DNA of 46,243 nucleotides from GCA-2737665 sp044344795. Lineage in GTDB: Bacteria > Bacteroidota > Bacteroidia > Palsa-965. Where the stretch lies: positions 1-46,243 of the forward strand of contig JBIJCF010000028.1 in the NCBI GenBank assembly GCA_044344795.1, given 5' to 3'. The notes under the pieces are model-generated. The model worked only from the letters and a program-made list of their open reading frames with translations. It searched no databases and was not told the DNA's origin. This document shows, piece by piece, positions 33,341-43,067 of the stretch (positions are counted from its first letter, which is position 1; each line of letters begins with the position of its first letter). A program made the position numbers and the translations under genes.

Positions 33341-33457
33341 ATGAAAACGAAAGAACTAATGCAGGTCGATTTGCGTACTTGTTGTAGAGATTTTCAGGTC
33401 GGTTTGGGGTGTTGCAATCAACGTGTTAGCTCAATAATTTCATTACTACAATTTTAA
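33341..33457 (+). CDS. Possible 38-aa Cys-rich small protein
   Basis: The ATG frame MKTKELMQVDLRTCC then GLGCCNQRVSSIISLLQF ends 11 bp before the giant T9SS gene. Two CC pairs are striking, but it has no visible promoter or homology I recall. It may be chance, or a leader peptide. Confidence 0.25.
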   Translation: MKTKELMQVDLRTCCRDFQVGLGCCNQRVSSIISLLQF

Positions 33458-33468
33458 ATCAGGGAATC

Positions 33469-36400
33469 ATGAAGAAGATGTACCTATTACTTGCAATACT
33501 TACTCAACTAGTTATCGTTGAAGGTTCGCATGCTCAATCTTGTACGCACACTATTCGCCTAACTGATACCTATGGTGATGGGTGGAATGGAGGGCGCGTA
33601 GCCGTATCAGTAAACGGTGTAAATGTTCTGACTAATCTCGGATCCACCTTTACAACTGGATTCGGGCCTATATCCTTTAATTTCACAGCAATCCCTGGTC
33701 AAACAATTCGAGTTTATCGAACAGCCGCCGGATCATATCCATCGGAAATGAGGGTTCAAATTGTCAATAATGTCAACACGACTTTACTTGCTACGGTGCA
33801 GCCTGCTTCAGGTAGCGCAACCAGTGGAGGTCACGCTGTTTCAGCGAATTGTGGAACTACTACTTACAATCCCTGCTCGCCCGCACCACCATCGCTTTCT
33901 TGCGGTGTAGCTACTTCATACAGCATGGGGTCAACGGCAGGAGCATGGAATAGCTACGGAGGCCCTTTTGGAGTTCCCGGCCAAGAAAAACTCTTTCAAT
34001 TTACCCCTGCAGTAACGGGTACATATGCGGTGGGAGTTACTGTTTCCTCCGGGTATAATGATTTGTTCTGGAAACCGGTATCGTCGGGCTGTAATGCAAC
34101 CGGATGGACCTATGTGGATGATATCATAACATCTGCAACGAATAATGTCAATTTAACTGCCGGTGTGGCCTATTACTTTCTTTTAGATGACGAGGATCAA
34201 ACGGGTAACACGGGCAGTATAACAATTACATGTCCAAGTACTACGTACAATCCATGTACGTCCATCCCGGTTATTTCGGGTTGCGGCGTAACAGCCACTG
34301 CCAGTATGAGTGGAACCGGGGCAGGCTGGAGTGTTACAAGTTGTGGGTATAGTACACCAGGGCAGGAGCGGCTTTTTCAATTTACTGCTCCTACAACCGG
34401 CACGTATCAATTAAATGTTAGCGCGATTACCGGAGGATTCATCGATTTCTTCTGGAAGCCGGCCAGTTCGGGATGCAACGCAACGGGCTGGAATTGTATT
34501 GACGATATTATTAGCACCGGGACCTATGCTGCCGTTACACCAATGAATTTTACAGCCGGTGTAACCTACTACATACTACTGGATCCCGAAGGTTCGGGAT
34601 CGTATACTTCTTCATTTAGCTTAGTTTGTCCTACGCCGGTTTACAATCCTTGTACGTCCATACCGGTTATTTCTAATTGCGGCGTAACAGCCACTGCCAG
34701 TATGAGTGGAACCGGGGCAGGCTGGAGTGTTACAAGTTGTGGGTACAGTACACCAGGGCAGGAACAGCTTTTTCAATTTACTGCTCCTACAACCGGCACG
34801 TATCAATTAAATGTTAGCGCGATTACCGGAGGATTCATCGATTTCTTCTGGAAGCCGGCCAGTTCGGGATGCAACGCAACGGGCTGGAATTGTATTGACG
34901 ATATTATTAGCACCGGGACCTATGCTGCCGTTACACCAATGAATTTTACAGCCGGTGTCACTTACTACATTTTGCTGGATCCAGAAGCTACCGGAGCCTA
35001 CACTTCATCTTTTAGTTTGGTTTGTCCGGTTGTTGCTCCTCCAAATCCGACTGCTGTAACTGCAAGTAGTTCTTCAATTTGTGTTGGTAATAGTGTTACA
35101 TTAACGGCAGGTGGACCGTCCGGAACTGTTTACTGGTTTACAACCGGATGTAATACAACCGGTCAAATAGCGACGGGTAATTCCATTACGGTGAGTCCGA
35201 CAGCAACAACAACTTATTATGCTAGAAATTATAATAATTCGACCTGGAGTGCAGGTTGTGCCACTACAACTGTAACGGTAAATCCACTACCGACGATTAG
35301 CGCTAGCCCAAGCACATCAATATGTTCCGGTAATACTGCACAGTTATCGGCAACTGTATCGTCCTCAACTACAGCTACAGCCACATTCAACTACACGGGC
35401 AGTATGCAAACCTTTACGGTCCCGGCTGGTGTAACTTCAATATCTGTTGATGCCCGCGGTGCTCAAGGTGGCGCAGGCGGCGGGTTAGGTGGACGTGTGA
35501 CTTGCAATTATGCAGTAACTCCTGGAGATGTATTAGATATTTATGTTGGCGGTCAGGGTGGGGCACAAGTAAGCAATTCTCCGGGTGGATATAATGGAGG
35601 AGGAAATGCAGGCCCTTGTAACGTACAATATCCCGGAAGTGGCGGCGGAGGTGCATCTGATATTAGATTAAATGGTACAGCATTAACGAATAGGATTATT
35701 GTTGCCGGTGGCGGTGGCGGAAGTCATCCAATCAATAACAATCCCGGAGCCGGTGGCGGACTAACAGGAGGTAACGTAACTTCTACCGGTAATGGTTGCA
35801 TTAGTACTTATGCAACAGGAGGAACACAATCTGTCGGAGGTTTATCTGCAACAGCAACCTCAGCATGTTGTTCGTTTGTGGCAACAGCACCTGCAGCATT
35901 AGGTGTAGGTGCCAATGGTGCAGGTCCTTCTCCGAATTGCAATAATGGAGATGGAGGTGCTGGCGGCGGCGGCGGGTATTATGGCGGCGGTAGCGGCGGA
36001 ACATATTCAGCCGGCGGTGGTGGAAGCAGTTACACAGGTTCTGGCGCAACTGCAGTGGTACACACCCAGGGCTTCAACTCTGGTAACGGGTCGCTTACAA
36101 TAACGTATAGTTCTCCATCAGCCGTGGTATGGAGTCCTTCATCAACGTTAAGTTCATCTACAATTTTGAATCCGGTTGCATCACCTACGTCTACTACAAC
36201 GTATACCGTAACTACAACCGTGAATGGATGTAGCAACAGCAGTACTACAACTGTAACAGTAAACACCCCTCCTGTTTCCCCAACTGCCGCATCGCAAACA
36301 ATTTGTTATGGCGCTAATGCACAGCTTGTTGCTTCTGCAAACGCAGACTGGTACACGCAGCCTGTTGGTGGTACGTTACTTGGAACTGCTACTTCGTTCA

Positions 36401-37539
36401 CGACCCCTGCTTTGCTGGCTACAACAACCTATTATATAGAAGGAGCTTCTAACGGTTGTCCTCCAACCTCCAGAAATCCGGTTACGGTGAATGTTAACGC
36501 CGCACCAACAACCATAAGCGCGGCAACTGCACTTTCAACCGGTTGCAATATTTTTAGTCCAAGCTCATGGTCGTATTTTGTTGAACCCAATAACAGTATT
36601 GTTACCAGTGTTTGGTCCTCTAATAATTTGAATGCGGTTAGTGCCGATGTTTCCGTTCTGCCTTCTGTGCCTTATCAGAATGGCGTCCCTTATATGCCTC
36701 GTGTTGTAGCTATTTCACCCGGTAGTCAGGGTGCTGCTACGGTTAGGTTATATTTTACGTGGGCAGAATTCCAAATGCTACAAGCTGCAGAACCTCAATT
36801 AACCAATATTACCCAGTTGGGCGTAACTAAGTTTGATAATCCTAACCTGACAGGCAATCCAATGTTTTTATCTCCGAGTGCATATCTAACACCGGCTCAA
36901 ACGAACATTCCGAATGTGTATGCTGTTGAGGTTTTAACACCATCTTTCTCAACTTTTACGATACATTTTAATCACGGAAACACAATATTGCCGGTAGAGT
37001 TTACGAGTCAGACTGCGGTATGTGGGAATAGCGGAGTTTCAGTACAATGGTCTACTGCCTCCGAGTCGCAGTGTAGTCACTATGAAGTTTTCCGCAGTTT
37101 TGATGGCTTTAGTTATGAGAAGATAGGTTCGGTTGCCGGTGCAGGTACAACGTCAATGCCAAATGATTATCTTTTATTTGACGCAATTAATTGGTCGGGT
37201 CCGATTTACTATCGTATAGATCAATTTGATTATAACGGTGATGTGAAACGCTCTCCACTGATCGTTGCAGATTGTAAGGGGCGTAAATTGCGCGCACAGA
37301 TCGTTCCTAATCCTGCTAATTCAACTTCAACTTTGGTTTACGATGCTTCGAAATCAGGTCTAGCTAATTTGTATATTTTAGATAGCAGAGGTAATTTGAT
37401 AAAGCAAAGTTCTCATTACTTTGAGGAGGGTGCGAATACTGTTAATTTATCTTGGGATTTGATAGAATCAGGGTTATATACTATACGTGTGGAATTTGAC
37501 GGAGAGCAACAAAACCTGAAGCAATCTATTATTCATTAA
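33469..37539 (+). CDS. Large T9SS-secreted repeat protein, type A sorting domain, with glycine-rich domain
   Basis: A 1356-aa secreted protein. It has a signal (MKKMYLLLAILTQLVIVEG) and an N-terminal module (25-130) with DTYGDGWNGGRVAV. Three PPC-like beta modules follow (about 133-259, 260-391, 392-523). An Ig-like module of the ICVGNSVTLTAGG type comes next. A second Ig-like module begins near residue 605 and is interrupted at ~637-882 by a glycine-rich domain (VPAGVTSISVDARGAQGG..., many GGGG), then resumes at AVVWSPSS. A further Ig-like module and a linker precede the type A sorting domain (about 1280-1356, IVPNPANSTSTLVYD). The role is probably adhesion or matrix binding. Confidence 0.85.
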   Translation: MKKMYLLLAILTQLVIVEGSHAQSCTHTIRLTDTYGDGWNGGRVAVSVNGVNVLTNLGSTFTTGFGPISFNFTAIPGQTIRVYRTAAGSYPSEMRVQIVNNVNTTLLATVQPASGSATSGGHAVSANCGTTTYNPCSPAPPSLSCGVATSYSMGSTAGAWNSYGGPFGVPGQEKLFQFTPAVTGTYAVGVTVSSGYNDLFWKPVSSGCNATGWTYVDDIITSATNNVNLTAGVAYYFLLDDEDQTGNTGSITITCPSTTYNPCTSIPVISGCGVTATASMSGTGAGWSVTSCGYSTPGQERLFQFTAPTTGTYQLNVSAITGGFIDFFWKPASSGCNATGWNCIDDIISTGTYAAVTPMNFTAGVTYYILLDPEGSGSYTSSFSLVCPTPVYNPCTSIPVISNCGVTATASMSGTGAGWSVTSCGYSTPGQEQLFQFTAPTTGTYQLNVSAITGGFIDFFWKPASSGCNATGWNCIDDIISTGTYAAVTPMNFTAGVTYYILLDPEATGAYTSSFSLVCPVVAPPNPTAVTASSSSICVGNSVTLTAGGPSGTVYWFTTGCNTTGQIATGNSITVSPTATTTYYARNYNNSTWSAGCATTTVTVNPLPTISASPSTSICSGNTAQLSATVSSSTTATATFNYTGSMQTFTVPAGVTSISVDARGAQGGAGGGLGGRVTCNYAVTPGDVLDIYVGGQGGAQVSNSPGGYNGGGNAGPCNVQYPGSGGGGASDIRLNGTALTNRIIVAGGGGGSHPINNNPGAGGGLTGGNVTSTGNGCISTYATGGTQSVGGLSATATSACCSFVATAPAALGVGANGAGPSPNCNNGDGGAGGGGGYYGGGSGGTYSAGGGGSSYTGSGATAVVHTQGFNSGNGSLTITYSSPSAVVWSPSSTLSSSTILNPVASPTSTTTYTVTTTVNGCSNSSTTTVTVNTPPVSPTAASQTICYGANAQLVASANADWYTQPVGGTLLGTATSFTTPALLATTTYYIEGASNGCPPTSRNPVTVNVNAAPTTISAATALSTGCNIFSPSSWSYFVEPNNSIVTSVWSSNNLNAVSADVSVLPSVPYQNGVPYMPRVVAISPGSQGAATVRLYFTWAEFQMLQAAEPQLTNITQLGVTKFDNPNLTGNPMFLSPSAYLTPAQTNIPNVYAVEVLTPSFSTFTIHFNHGNTILPVEFTSQTAVCGNSGVSVQWSTASESQCSHYEVFRSFDGFSYEKIGSVAGAGTTSMPNDYLLFDAINWSGPIYYRIDQFDYNGDVKRSPLIVADCKGRKLRAQIVPNPANSTSTLVYDASKSGLANLYILDSRGNLIKQSSHYFEEGANTVNLSWDLIESGLYTIRVEFDGEQQNLKQSIIH
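34246..35037 (+). repeat. Two 396-bp tandem repeats inside the 1356-aa gene
   Basis: Units 34246-34641 and 34642-35037. In the core (34281-34562 against 34677-34958) I count three differences in about 280 bp. The flanks of each unit differ at many synonymous sites. A more diverged third copy precedes them (33865-34245). Confidence 0.9.
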
Positions 37540-37562
37540 CGCTTAAGATAAGTCATTCTTTT

Positions 37563-37597
37563 CAGCTGAGTCCGACAAAGACTCAGCTGTTTTTTTG
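37563..37597 (+). terminator. Intrinsic terminator of the 1356-aa gene
   Basis: Perfect 10-bp stem CAGCTGAGTC/GACTCAGCTG (37563-37572 and 37580-37589), 7-nt loop, then eight T's. Confidence 0.92.
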
Positions 37598-37647
37598 TTG
37601 CTTGTTAGTGTACTTGTCGTTAAGTTTTTGACAACTCTTGTTTTGTG

Positions 37648-37678
37648 TTGTATTGTGATCTATATTGCTCTACTTTTC
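37648..37678 (+). promoter_or_regulatory. Promoter for the giant adhesin gene
   Basis: TTG (37648-37650), 20-bp spacer, TACTTTTC (37671-37678), one base from TAnnTTTG, 16 bp before the ATG at 37695. It shows that this gene is separately transcribed after the terminator. Confidence 0.5.
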
Positions 37679-37694
37679 AGCAATCACGGTTGAT

Positions 37695-40600
37695 ATGCGT
37701 TATTTTATAGTTATTTGTTCACTGCTTGCTGTTCTGGTCAGTAAAGAGGCAAAAGCATGCCACGGTGTCGCCTTAGTGGGTTTCAGTGCGTCTGCAGGTC
37801 CAACTAGTGTTACAGTTAATGGGAGCTCTAATTCTGCCACGTGTGGTTGCGGTCCTTATTACATGGAGGTACAGCTAGCTTGTTTCAGCCCAGCTAACTT
37901 TTCCCCGACAATCCCCCCTTGCACAGGCGCTTGGAATGTTTATCCGTTTTACCGCTCAGGATTGAATATTCCGAATCCGATGAATGACAATTGCATTACT
38001 GAACCATATTTTCCTGTCGTAATTCCATTTTCGCAGTTGTGCCCGGGCACAGTATACGTGTTGCGTGCTAGGGAGCGCGTATGTGGTTCAGGTAGCGCGG
38101 GGCCATGGAGTTCTACATTTACTTTTACAACACCCGGTTTTCCGCCGTCATTTGGTTTAAGTGCTGCTGCAAGTCCAACAACCGTATGTCCGGGCGGTCC
38201 GACAACTCTTTCTGCAACATTAACGGGTCTTGCAACCTGTGGGTCAGGAACCCCAACATTTACATGGCAGCCCGGTAATATTACAGGACAAACAGTTACT
38301 GTTAACCCAACTGTTACCACGACTTATACGGTTTCAGCTACAGGCGGTTACCTGACATGTTATAGTGTTCCTCCGGCTGTTGTAACCGTAACAGTTCAAC
38401 CGGCACCAAGTATTGGTGTCGCAAGTGTTAGTCCAACTACTGTTTGTGCCGGAGGTTGTGTAACCCTTAGTTTAAGTTCATTTACCGGTGGAAGTTTGCA
38501 GTGGCAATCTTCGCCGAACGCCGTGACGTGGTCAAATATACCGGGGGCAACTACATTATCTTATTTGTTTTGTCCGGTAACAGCTCCTATGTTCTTCCGT
38601 GCTCAAGTTACCGGTGCTCCCGGGTGCGGTACCGCTACGTCAAACGTTATATCTGTAGGCGTTACACCAGTCCCTACATTAAGCGTAACGCCTGCGTCAC
38701 CGTCGTTTTGTATAGGTCAGAGCGTAACATTAAATGTTACCGGCGCATCGTCATATACTTGGACAGGCCCGAATTCTTTCAGTGGTTCAGGCTCTAGTAT
38801 TACTATTACGCCAACCTCTACTGGTACGTATACTGTAACCAGTGGTGGTTTGTGCCCGGGCTCTCAGACTGTTACTGTTACTGTTAATCCATTGCCTACA
38901 GTAACAGCATCAGCTTCGACAAGTTCGATATGTATAGGTTCATCAACAACGCTATCTGCCGGCGGAGCCCAAAGTTATGTGTGGTCACCGGGTAATCAAT
39001 CCGGTCCTAGCATAACGGTATCACCGACGAGTACAACAACATATACAGTAACGGGAACAGATGCCAATGGCTGTGTTAATACCGGTACTGTTCAGATTAC
39101 GGTAAATCCTTTGCCTGCAGTGACTGCTACTGCAAGCGCACCTGCAATTTGCAACGGAGGAAGTACTACGTTAACGGCAATCGGCGCTTCGACTTATGCA
39201 TGGTTACCGGGCAATTTATCGGGATCCTCGGTTACGGTATCTCCAACTGCTACTACTACTTACACTGTAACCGGCTCTAGTGGAGCAGGTTGCTCAGACA
39301 CGGGTATGGTTACTATTGTTGTTAATCCATTGCCTTCTATTACGGCCACACCTCCCAGTGCATCGATATGTATAGGTTCAAGTGTTACGATAACAGCCGC
39401 CGGAGGTAGTTCCTATGCATGGGCCCCGGGCAATTTTACAACGGCTACTGTTACCGTTACTCCACCTGTAAGCACCACTTATACGGTTACCGGAACTGAT
39501 GTTAATGGTTGTATCAACACCGCTAGTGCAACGGTAACGGTTAATCCATTGCCTACTTTAACAGCATCAGCGTCGACAAGTTCGATATGTATAGGTTCAT
39601 CAACGACGCTATCTGCCGGCGGAGCCCAAAGTTATGTTTGGTCACCGGGTAATCAATCGGGTTCTACAATAACAGTGTCGCCGACGACTACAACCACATA
39701 CACAGTAACGGGAACAGATGCGAATGGCTGTGTTAATACCGGTACTGTTCAGATTACGGTAAATCCTTTGCCTGTAGTGACTGCTACTGCAAGCATACCT
39801 GCAATTTGTATTGGAGGTAGTACTGCGTTAACAGCCAGTGGCGCTTCGACGTATACATGGTTACCGGGTAACTTATCGGGATCCTCGGTTACGGTATCTC
39901 CAACTGCCACCACTACCTACACCGTAACCGGTACCAGTGGAGCAGGGTGTATAGATACTGGAATGGTTACTATTATTGTTAACCCATTGCCTTCAATCAC
40001 GGCCACTCCTCCCAGTACATCGATATGTATAGGTTCAAGTGTTACGATAACAGCCGCCGGAGGTAACTCTTATGCATGGGCCCCGGGTAACTTTACAACG
40101 GCTACTGTTACAGTTACGCCAACTGTAAGCACTACCTACACTGTTACGGGCACTAATGTTAATGGTTGTATCAACACCGCTAGTGCAACGGTTACTGTTA
40201 ATCCATTGCCTACTTTAACAGCATCAGCGTCGACCAGTTCGATATGTATAGGTTCATCAACGACGCTATCTGCCGGCGGAGCCCAAATTTATGTTTGGTC
40301 ACCAGGTAATCAATCCGGTCCTACCATAACGGTGTCACCGACGAGTACAACAACATATACAGTAACGGGAACAGATGCGAATGGTTGTGTTAATACCGGT
40401 ACTGTTCAGATTACGGTTAATCCTTTGCCTGCGGTAACTTCTGTGGCGAGCATACCTGCAATTTGTATCGGAGGTATTACTACGCTAACAGCCAGCGGCG
40501 CTTCGACTTATGCATGGTTACCGGGTAACTTATCGGGATCCTCGATAACGGTATCTCCAACTGCAACCACTACATATACGGTAACGGGCACCAGTAGCGC

Positions 40601-43067
40601 GGGTTGTGTTAACACTAGCATTATTACGGTAACTGTAAGCACACTGCCCAATGTTTTGGCTAATACTAATGATCCAATTATATGCAGCGGAGAATCAACG
40701 TTGTTAACCGCAAGTGGCGCAACTACATATGCTTGGTCTCCGGGTAACCAAACCGGCGCATCTATTTCAGTTTCTCCGAGCGCTTCAACAACATACACGG
40801 TGATAGGCACCTCTTCTGCGGGTTGTTTAGATACAGCGACGATAAGTATAACTGTTAACACTGTTCCAATTATCAACCTGAATCCACAAAGCATAACTAT
40901 TTGCGAGGGCTTTTCAGCAGGTGTAGATGCTGGATTGGATACAAATAATTATACCTGGAGCCCATCTATTGGTGTTAATATCATAACTAGTTCAGGTGAT
41001 TCGGTTGTAGTAAATCCAAGTGCGACCATAGTATATACAGTTATCTCTACTTCGCCTCAAGGGTGTTCGGATACAGCTACAATTTCGGTCATTGTTAATC
41101 CTAATCCTATTCTGGCTCTTTCAATGGACACATTGATACTTTGTCCAACTCAAACTGATACCATCTCAGTTTCCGGTGGATCGACGTATTCATGGTCATC
41201 TAATTCCAATTGGTCGCCGCTAACGACGAACAATAGCAGTGTGTCAATTGGACCTGTCGCTTCAAACGCAACCTATACGGTTGTTGGTACTTCCGCCGCC
41301 GGTTGCTCAGATACGCTTGTTTTGTATTCAGAAATGCAAAATGTAATTGCTGTTAACGCATATAGTGATACAACCGTTTGTTCGGGTAGTACTGTAACCT
41401 TAAATGCTACAGGCGGTAATCAATATTCATGGACATCGATGAGTTCGTCGACTATAGTTAACGCGAACGCAGCCTCTCCGTCTGTAACGGTAACCAACAC
41501 CTCTGTATTTGTGGTTAGTGTTATCAATCAGAACGGTTGTTTTGGTTCAGATAGCGTAACAATAACAACGTTGGCGCTACCTCCTGCTAATGCAGGATTG
41601 GATGATACAATTTGTTTTGGACAATCCACTGTTTTGAGTGGATCCGGAGGGAACTCATATGTTTGGATGGGCTCATCAATTGTCTCAGGATCTAATACGG
41701 CGACACCTACTGTTGCTCCTTCATCAACATCCAACTACTACATGAGTGTTGTCGATGCAAATGGATGTCAAAATTCAGATACTGTAACGGTTACGGTGAT
41801 ACAGTTACCAATCGCGGCTGCGGGGCCGGACTTATTCTATTGCGGGACTTGTGTTACAATGAGTGGATCGGGCGGAACAACTTATTTATGGTCACCGCCA
41901 ACCGGTTTAACAACTCCAACTGCTGCTGTTACCCAAGCGTGCCCGTTAACCACAACATCGTATACATTAACGGTTACAGATAATTTCGGCTGTTCATCTC
42001 AGGATTCCGCATTAGTTACCGTTTATCCGCCGCTGCAACTGCAGGTGTCGCCTGCTATTACAATTTGCAACGGTTCCGGAACCACCATTAGCGGTGTTGC
42101 ATCCGGAGGAGATGGAGGTCCTTACACGTATTCATGGAGTCCCTCTACAGGTTTAAATAACGCTGCCATTGCAAATCCTACAGCATCTCCTACTGTAACT
42201 ACAACTTATGTATTGACAGTTTCTGATCAATGCGGTTCTCCCGTTGTATCAGATAGTATTGTCGTGACGGTTTATTCCAGCCCAACTCTTTCTCTCTCTG
42301 CAGACATTGTGGAAGGTTGTGCGCCTCTTTGCGTAAATTTTGTGGGTACCTCTTCGCCAAGTGCGAGCATTTGTAACATCGATTTCGGCGACTTGACTAC
42401 TGCAGCATCCTGTGCAGCAAGTCACTGTTATGATGATGCCGGCACATACTCGATAACGTTTTCTGTGACGGATATGAATGGGTGCGTAACATCTCAAACG
42501 TACGCGAATATGATTGTCGTGCATCCCATACCTGTTGCAGGTTTCACGGCATCGCCTGATACAGCGTCCATTTTATCGCCTATGTTTTATTTCGATCCGA
42601 ATTGTACATTTTGCGATACAACTATGTACAGTATGGGTGATCCGAGTGGAGGAATTGTTTCTAATTTAAATCAGCCATTTAATTATAGCTATCAGGATAC
42701 CGGTTGGTATACTGTAGTACAAAGCGTGATTAGTGAGCACGGTTGTGTCGCTTCCGATTCAATTAATATTTACGTGAAGCCCGACTGGTCATTTTATGCC
42801 CCCAATGCATTTACTCCAAATGAAGACGGAATAAACGAAGTGTTTTTTGTTTCGGGGACAGGAATAGATCCTGAGACTTTTAACCTATATATTTTTGACC
42901 GCTGGGGCAACCTTTTATTTTTCACCGACGATATTAATCAAGGTTGGAATGGAAGAGTGTTGGGTGGAGAAATATGTCAGATCGACACCTACGTTTGGAA
43001 ATGTGATTTTGTAAACGTTTTAGGTAAAAAGCAGTCGGTGATGGGTAGCGTCAATCTTATTAAATAA
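37695..43067 (+). CDS. Giant SprB-like T9SS adhesin, gliding-motility type (CHU_C) C-terminus
   Basis: A protein of about 1790 aa. The ATG at 37695 yields signal MRYFIVICSLLAVLVSKEAKA; the frame's TTG at 37665 is not needed. An N-terminal fibronectin-like segment is followed by about 20 Ig-like modules. Each has CxG near its start (ICIGSS), YxWxPGN, TTTYTVTG and a second Cys (NGCVN), then VNPLP. Residues 401-1057 are nine modules of exactly 73 aa. A PKD-like domain lies near ~1530-1610 (CNIDFGD). The last ~85 residues are the CHU_C type B sorting domain (YAPNAFTPNEDGINEVF, IFDRWGNLLF). It is probably a surface adhesin attached through a PorP/SprF-like partner. Confidence 0.9.
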   Translation: MRYFIVICSLLAVLVSKEAKACHGVALVGFSASAGPTSVTVNGSSNSATCGCGPYYMEVQLACFSPANFSPTIPPCTGAWNVYPFYRSGLNIPNPMNDNCITEPYFPVVIPFSQLCPGTVYVLRARERVCGSGSAGPWSSTFTFTTPGFPPSFGLSAAASPTTVCPGGPTTLSATLTGLATCGSGTPTFTWQPGNITGQTVTVNPTVTTTYTVSATGGYLTCYSVPPAVVTVTVQPAPSIGVASVSPTTVCAGGCVTLSLSSFTGGSLQWQSSPNAVTWSNIPGATTLSYLFCPVTAPMFFRAQVTGAPGCGTATSNVISVGVTPVPTLSVTPASPSFCIGQSVTLNVTGASSYTWTGPNSFSGSGSSITITPTSTGTYTVTSGGLCPGSQTVTVTVNPLPTVTASASTSSICIGSSTTLSAGGAQSYVWSPGNQSGPSITVSPTSTTTYTVTGTDANGCVNTGTVQITVNPLPAVTATASAPAICNGGSTTLTAIGASTYAWLPGNLSGSSVTVSPTATTTYTVTGSSGAGCSDTGMVTIVVNPLPSITATPPSASICIGSSVTITAAGGSSYAWAPGNFTTATVTVTPPVSTTYTVTGTDVNGCINTASATVTVNPLPTLTASASTSSICIGSSTTLSAGGAQSYVWSPGNQSGSTITVSPTTTTTYTVTGTDANGCVNTGTVQITVNPLPVVTATASIPAICIGGSTALTASGASTYTWLPGNLSGSSVTVSPTATTTYTVTGTSGAGCIDTGMVTIIVNPLPSITATPPSTSICIGSSVTITAAGGNSYAWAPGNFTTATVTVTPTVSTTYTVTGTNVNGCINTASATVTVNPLPTLTASASTSSICIGSSTTLSAGGAQIYVWSPGNQSGPTITVSPTSTTTYTVTGTDANGCVNTGTVQITVNPLPAVTSVASIPAICIGGITTLTASGASTYAWLPGNLSGSSITVSPTATTTYTVTGTSSAGCVNTSIITVTVSTLPNVLANTNDPIICSGESTLLTASGATTYAWSPGNQTGASISVSPSASTTYTVIGTSSAGCLDTATISITVNTVPIINLNPQSITICEGFSAGVDAGLDTNNYTWSPSIGVNIITSSGDSVVVNPSATIVYTVISTSPQGCSDTATISVIVNPNPILALSMDTLILCPTQTDTISVSGGSTYSWSSNSNWSPLTTNNSSVSIGPVASNATYTVVGTSAAGCSDTLVLYSEMQNVIAVNAYSDTTVCSGSTVTLNATGGNQYSWTSMSSSTIVNANAASPSVTVTNTSVFVVSVINQNGCFGSDSVTITTLALPPANAGLDDTICFGQSTVLSGSGGNSYVWMGSSIVSGSNTATPTVAPSSTSNYYMSVVDANGCQNSDTVTVTVIQLPIAAAGPDLFYCGTCVTMSGSGGTTYLWSPPTGLTTPTAAVTQACPLTTTSYTLTVTDNFGCSSQDSALVTVYPPLQLQVSPAITICNGSGTTISGVASGGDGGPYTYSWSPSTGLNNAAIANPTASPTVTTTYVLTVSDQCGSPVVSDSIVVTVYSSPTLSLSADIVEGCAPLCVNFVGTSSPSASICNIDFGDLTTAASCAASHCYDDAGTYSITFSVTDMNGCVTSQTYANMIVVHPIPVAGFTASPDTASILSPMFYFDPNCTFCDTTMYSMGDPSGGIVSNLNQPFNYSYQDTGWYTVVQSVISEHGCVASDSINIYVKPDWSFYAPNAFTPNEDGINEVFFVSGTGIDPETFNLYIFDRWGNLLFFTDDINQGWNGRVLGGEICQIDTYVWKCDFVNVLGKKQSVMGSVNLIK
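38895..40646 (+). repeat. Higher-order 657-bp repeat of three 219-bp modules
   Basis: Modules A, B and C start at 38895, 39114 and 39333, again at 39552, 39771 and 39990, then A and B at 40209 and 40428. The CCT codons opening the A modules are exactly 657 bp apart. Like modules are far closer in DNA than neighbours are. Confidence 0.9.

Noticed and set aside
35377..36120. Diversity-generating variable region in the glycine-rich domain
   Set aside because: There is no template repeat or reverse transcriptase in the window, and the GGN richness is typical of glycine-rich domains.
38895..40646. CRISPR array or satellite DNA
   Set aside because: The repeats are in frame, encode Ig-like modules, and have no spacer structure.
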